NCBI RefSeq assembly: GCF_041378895.1
Contig: NZ_CP144212.1
Coordinates: forward strand, 833,001-897,000
Source of the DNA: Dechloromonas sp. ZY10
GTDB lineage: Bacteria; Pseudomonadota; Gammaproteobacteria; Burkholderiales; Rhodocyclaceae
Reading direction: 5' to 3'
DNA length: 64,000 bases
The notes below the pieces were generated by a model, which was not told where the DNA came from, made no database searches, and saw nothing but the letters and a program-made list of their open reading frames with translations. Positions 62,763-64,000 of this stretch are shown one piece after another. Every line of letters begins with the position of its first letter. The first letter of the stretch is position 1. The position numbers and the translations under genes were made by a program.

Positions 62763-63815
62763 ATGAAAACCAAGGTTTTGGTAGTTGATGACTCTGCATT
62801 GATGCGAGGCTTGCTTGCGGAAATGATTTCGCAGGCTCCGGACATGGAGGTGGTTGGTGCTGCGCCCGATGCCCAAGTTGCCCGAGAGATGATCAAAGCA
62901 CTGAATCCCGATGTGTTGACGCTTGATGTGCAGATGCCAAAGATGGATGGCTTGGAGTTTTTGGATCGTCTGATGAGGCTTCGTCCTATGCCAGTCGTCA
63001 TGGTTTCCGCATACACACAAGCGGGTTCCGATACTACTTTACGAGCCCTTGAACTTGGCGCTGTTGACTTTATTGGTAAGCCAAAGGCTGACGGCTTGCG
63101 GAGTATGGAGGAATATGCAGACGAACTGATCGAGAAAATTCGGGCCGCTAAGTCCGCACGTTTGCGTCGAGCCGTGTCTAATTCAAGTGCTGCTCAAATG
63201 CGTCCTGCGCCACTGAAAAACTCGGGTTCTTTGGGTTGGAACGGAAAAATTGTTTTTCTTGGGGCATCAACAGGCGGGACAGAAGCGATCAAGGAGTTTT
63301 TGCTGGGAATGCCTCCTGATTGCCCTCCTATATTAATAGTTCAGCATATGCCAGAGGCGTTTACTGCTTCTTTTGCCAAGCGATTGGATGGACTGTGTGC
63401 GCCAGCAGTTATCGAAGCCAAAGGGGGCGAAAAAGTTGAGTCAGGTCGAGTCTTGATCGCACCCGGACACTCGCATATGCAAATTGCTCGATCGGGAGGC
63501 GGTGGGTTTGTGGTGGAGTTGTTGGCGACGCCGCCGGTTAATCGGCATCGCCCCGCTGTTGATGTGTTGTTCGATTCTGCTGCAGGATTGGCTGGCAACA
63601 AGGCAGTTGGCGTTATATTGACGGGAATGGGCAAAGACGGTGCGGCGGGGCTACTTCGTATGAGGCAGGCTGGGGCGAGAACTTTTGGTCAGGACGAGCA
63701 GAGTTGTGTAGTGTACGGGATGCCGCGGGAAGCTTTCGCAATCGGTGCGGTTGAAGAGCAGTGTGCTCTTGATGAGATGGCGAAGCGGGTCATCCAGGCT
63801 TGTGCCACACGTTGA
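62763..63815 (+). CDS. cheB: Chemotaxis methylesterase/response regulator CheB
   Basis: A 350-residue two-domain protein. The receiver has [11 protein letters not shown], phosphoacceptor Asp in [12 protein letters not shown] and Lys in IGKPKADG. The methylesterase domain (about 160-350) has the catalytic Ser in [15 protein letters not shown], His in [16 protein letters not shown] and Asp in [13 protein letters not shown]. It demethylates and deamidates chemoreceptors after phosphorylation by CheA. Last che gene before the STAS gene. Confidence 0.97.
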   Translation: MKTKVLVVDDSALMRGLLAEMISQAPDMEVVGAAPDAQVAREMIKALNPDVLTLDVQMPKMDGLEFLDRLMRLRPMPVVMVSAYTQAGSDTTLRALELGAVDFIGKPKADGLRSMEEYADELIEKIRAAKSARLRRAVSNSSAAQMRPAPLKNSGSLGWNGKIVFLGASTGGTEAIKEFLLGMPPDCPPILIVQHMPEAFTASFAKRLDGLCAPAVIEAKGGEKVESGRVLIAPGHSHMQIARSGGGGFVVELLATPPVNRHRPAVDVLFDSAAGLAGNKAVGVILTGMGKDGAAGLLRMRQAGARTFGQDEQSCVVYGMPREAFAIGAVEEQCALDEMAKRVIQACATR

Positions 63816-63887
63816 AGGGCTGGCTAGCGTTTGTTGTACCGAAGAGATACAAGTTAAACTTACAAAGCGTTTTTTTTAGAGTTGATC

Positions 63888-64000
63888 ATGCAAGCAAATG
63901 TATCCAAAGACACGGGTAAGGCCACGATCAAGTTGAGTGGTCGTTTTGACTTTAATACTCACAGAGAGTTTCGCGGGGCTTATGAGCCGCTAGTTGCTGA
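63888..64000 (+). CDS. STAS-domain protein, N-terminal part (cut by window edge)
   Basis: The ATG at 63888 opens MQANVSKDTGKATIKLSGRF, then DFNTHREFRGAYEPLVA, which matches strands 1-2 and helix 1 of a STAS (anti-sigma factor antagonist) domain. The conserved phosphorylatable Ser/Thr would lie beyond the window. It follows cheB by 72 bp with no terminator seen, so it may belong to the chemotaxis unit, as STAS regulators often do in betaproteobacteria. Confidence 0.75.
   Translation, partial: MQANVSKDTGKATIKLSGRFDFNTHREFRGAYEPLVA

Overview
This 64 kb window looks like chromosomal DNA of a betaproteobacterium of the Rhodocyclaceae type (Dechloromonas/Azonexus-like). That is inferred from gene content: a cbb3 oxidase operon with ccoI and ccoS, a lutABC-type lactate operon, a beta-type motAB-cheYAWRDB cluster, cytochrome c', and many PAS/GGDEF/EAL/HD-GYP signalling proteins. 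No rRNA is present, so the genus is a guess. Most of the first 50 kb is visibly GC-rich; the chemotaxis end and the small island at 20.0-22.2 kb are clearly more AT-rich.

Layout. 0-11 kb: partial GST gene, purB, two small genes, a sensor kinase/HD-GYP regulator pair, cytochrome c' and a cytochrome b561, then yajC-secD-secF. 11-16.8 kb: an IclR regulator divergent from a six-gene lactate-utilisation-like operon (lutA, lutB, truncated ALDH-like, D-2-hydroxyacid dehydrogenase, lutC, S4 protein). 16.8-19.6 kb: a fused TPR/O-GlcNAc-transferase-like/methyltransferase protein. 19.6-22.66 kb: an accessory island with a complete IS5-type insertion sequence (16-bp inverted repeats, 4-bp TTAG target duplication) that splits a two-TM membrane protein gene, flanked on both sides by pairs of a palindromic repeat centred on CGGTCGACCG. 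22.66-28.84 kb: one 2058-residue protein made almost wholly of octapeptide repeats. 29-42.6 kb: a GGDEF/EAL protein, DUF47-Pit phosphate transport, ccoG divergent from a sigma-54 regulator, a thioesterase, an EF-hand protein divergent from a two-component system, a PEBP-like protein and murJ. 42.6-47.6 kb: tRNA-Thr and tRNA-Val, an HD-GYP/hybrid kinase pair, and an SDR gene with an in-frame gap over its active site. 47.7-54.7 kb: ccoI, ccoS, ccoNOQP, fixH and a DUF3149-like gene, ending in a 28-bp perfect hairpin. 54.8-64 kb: motA, motB, an MCP-like gene, cheY, cheA, cheW, cheR, cheD, cheB and the start of a STAS-domain gene.

How it fits together. Micro-oxic respiration (ccoNOQP with its assembly factors and a likely FNR/ANR box), lactate oxidation, motility/chemotaxis and several c-di-GMP and phosphorelay modules suggest a motile, facultative, redox-sensing freshwater or sludge bacterium. 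The most unusual items are the dispersed palindromic repeat, which also occurs inside the lutB and ccoI reading frames; the giant octapeptide-repeat protein with a recent 1.47 kb internal duplication; and several enzymes that have lost catalytic segments.
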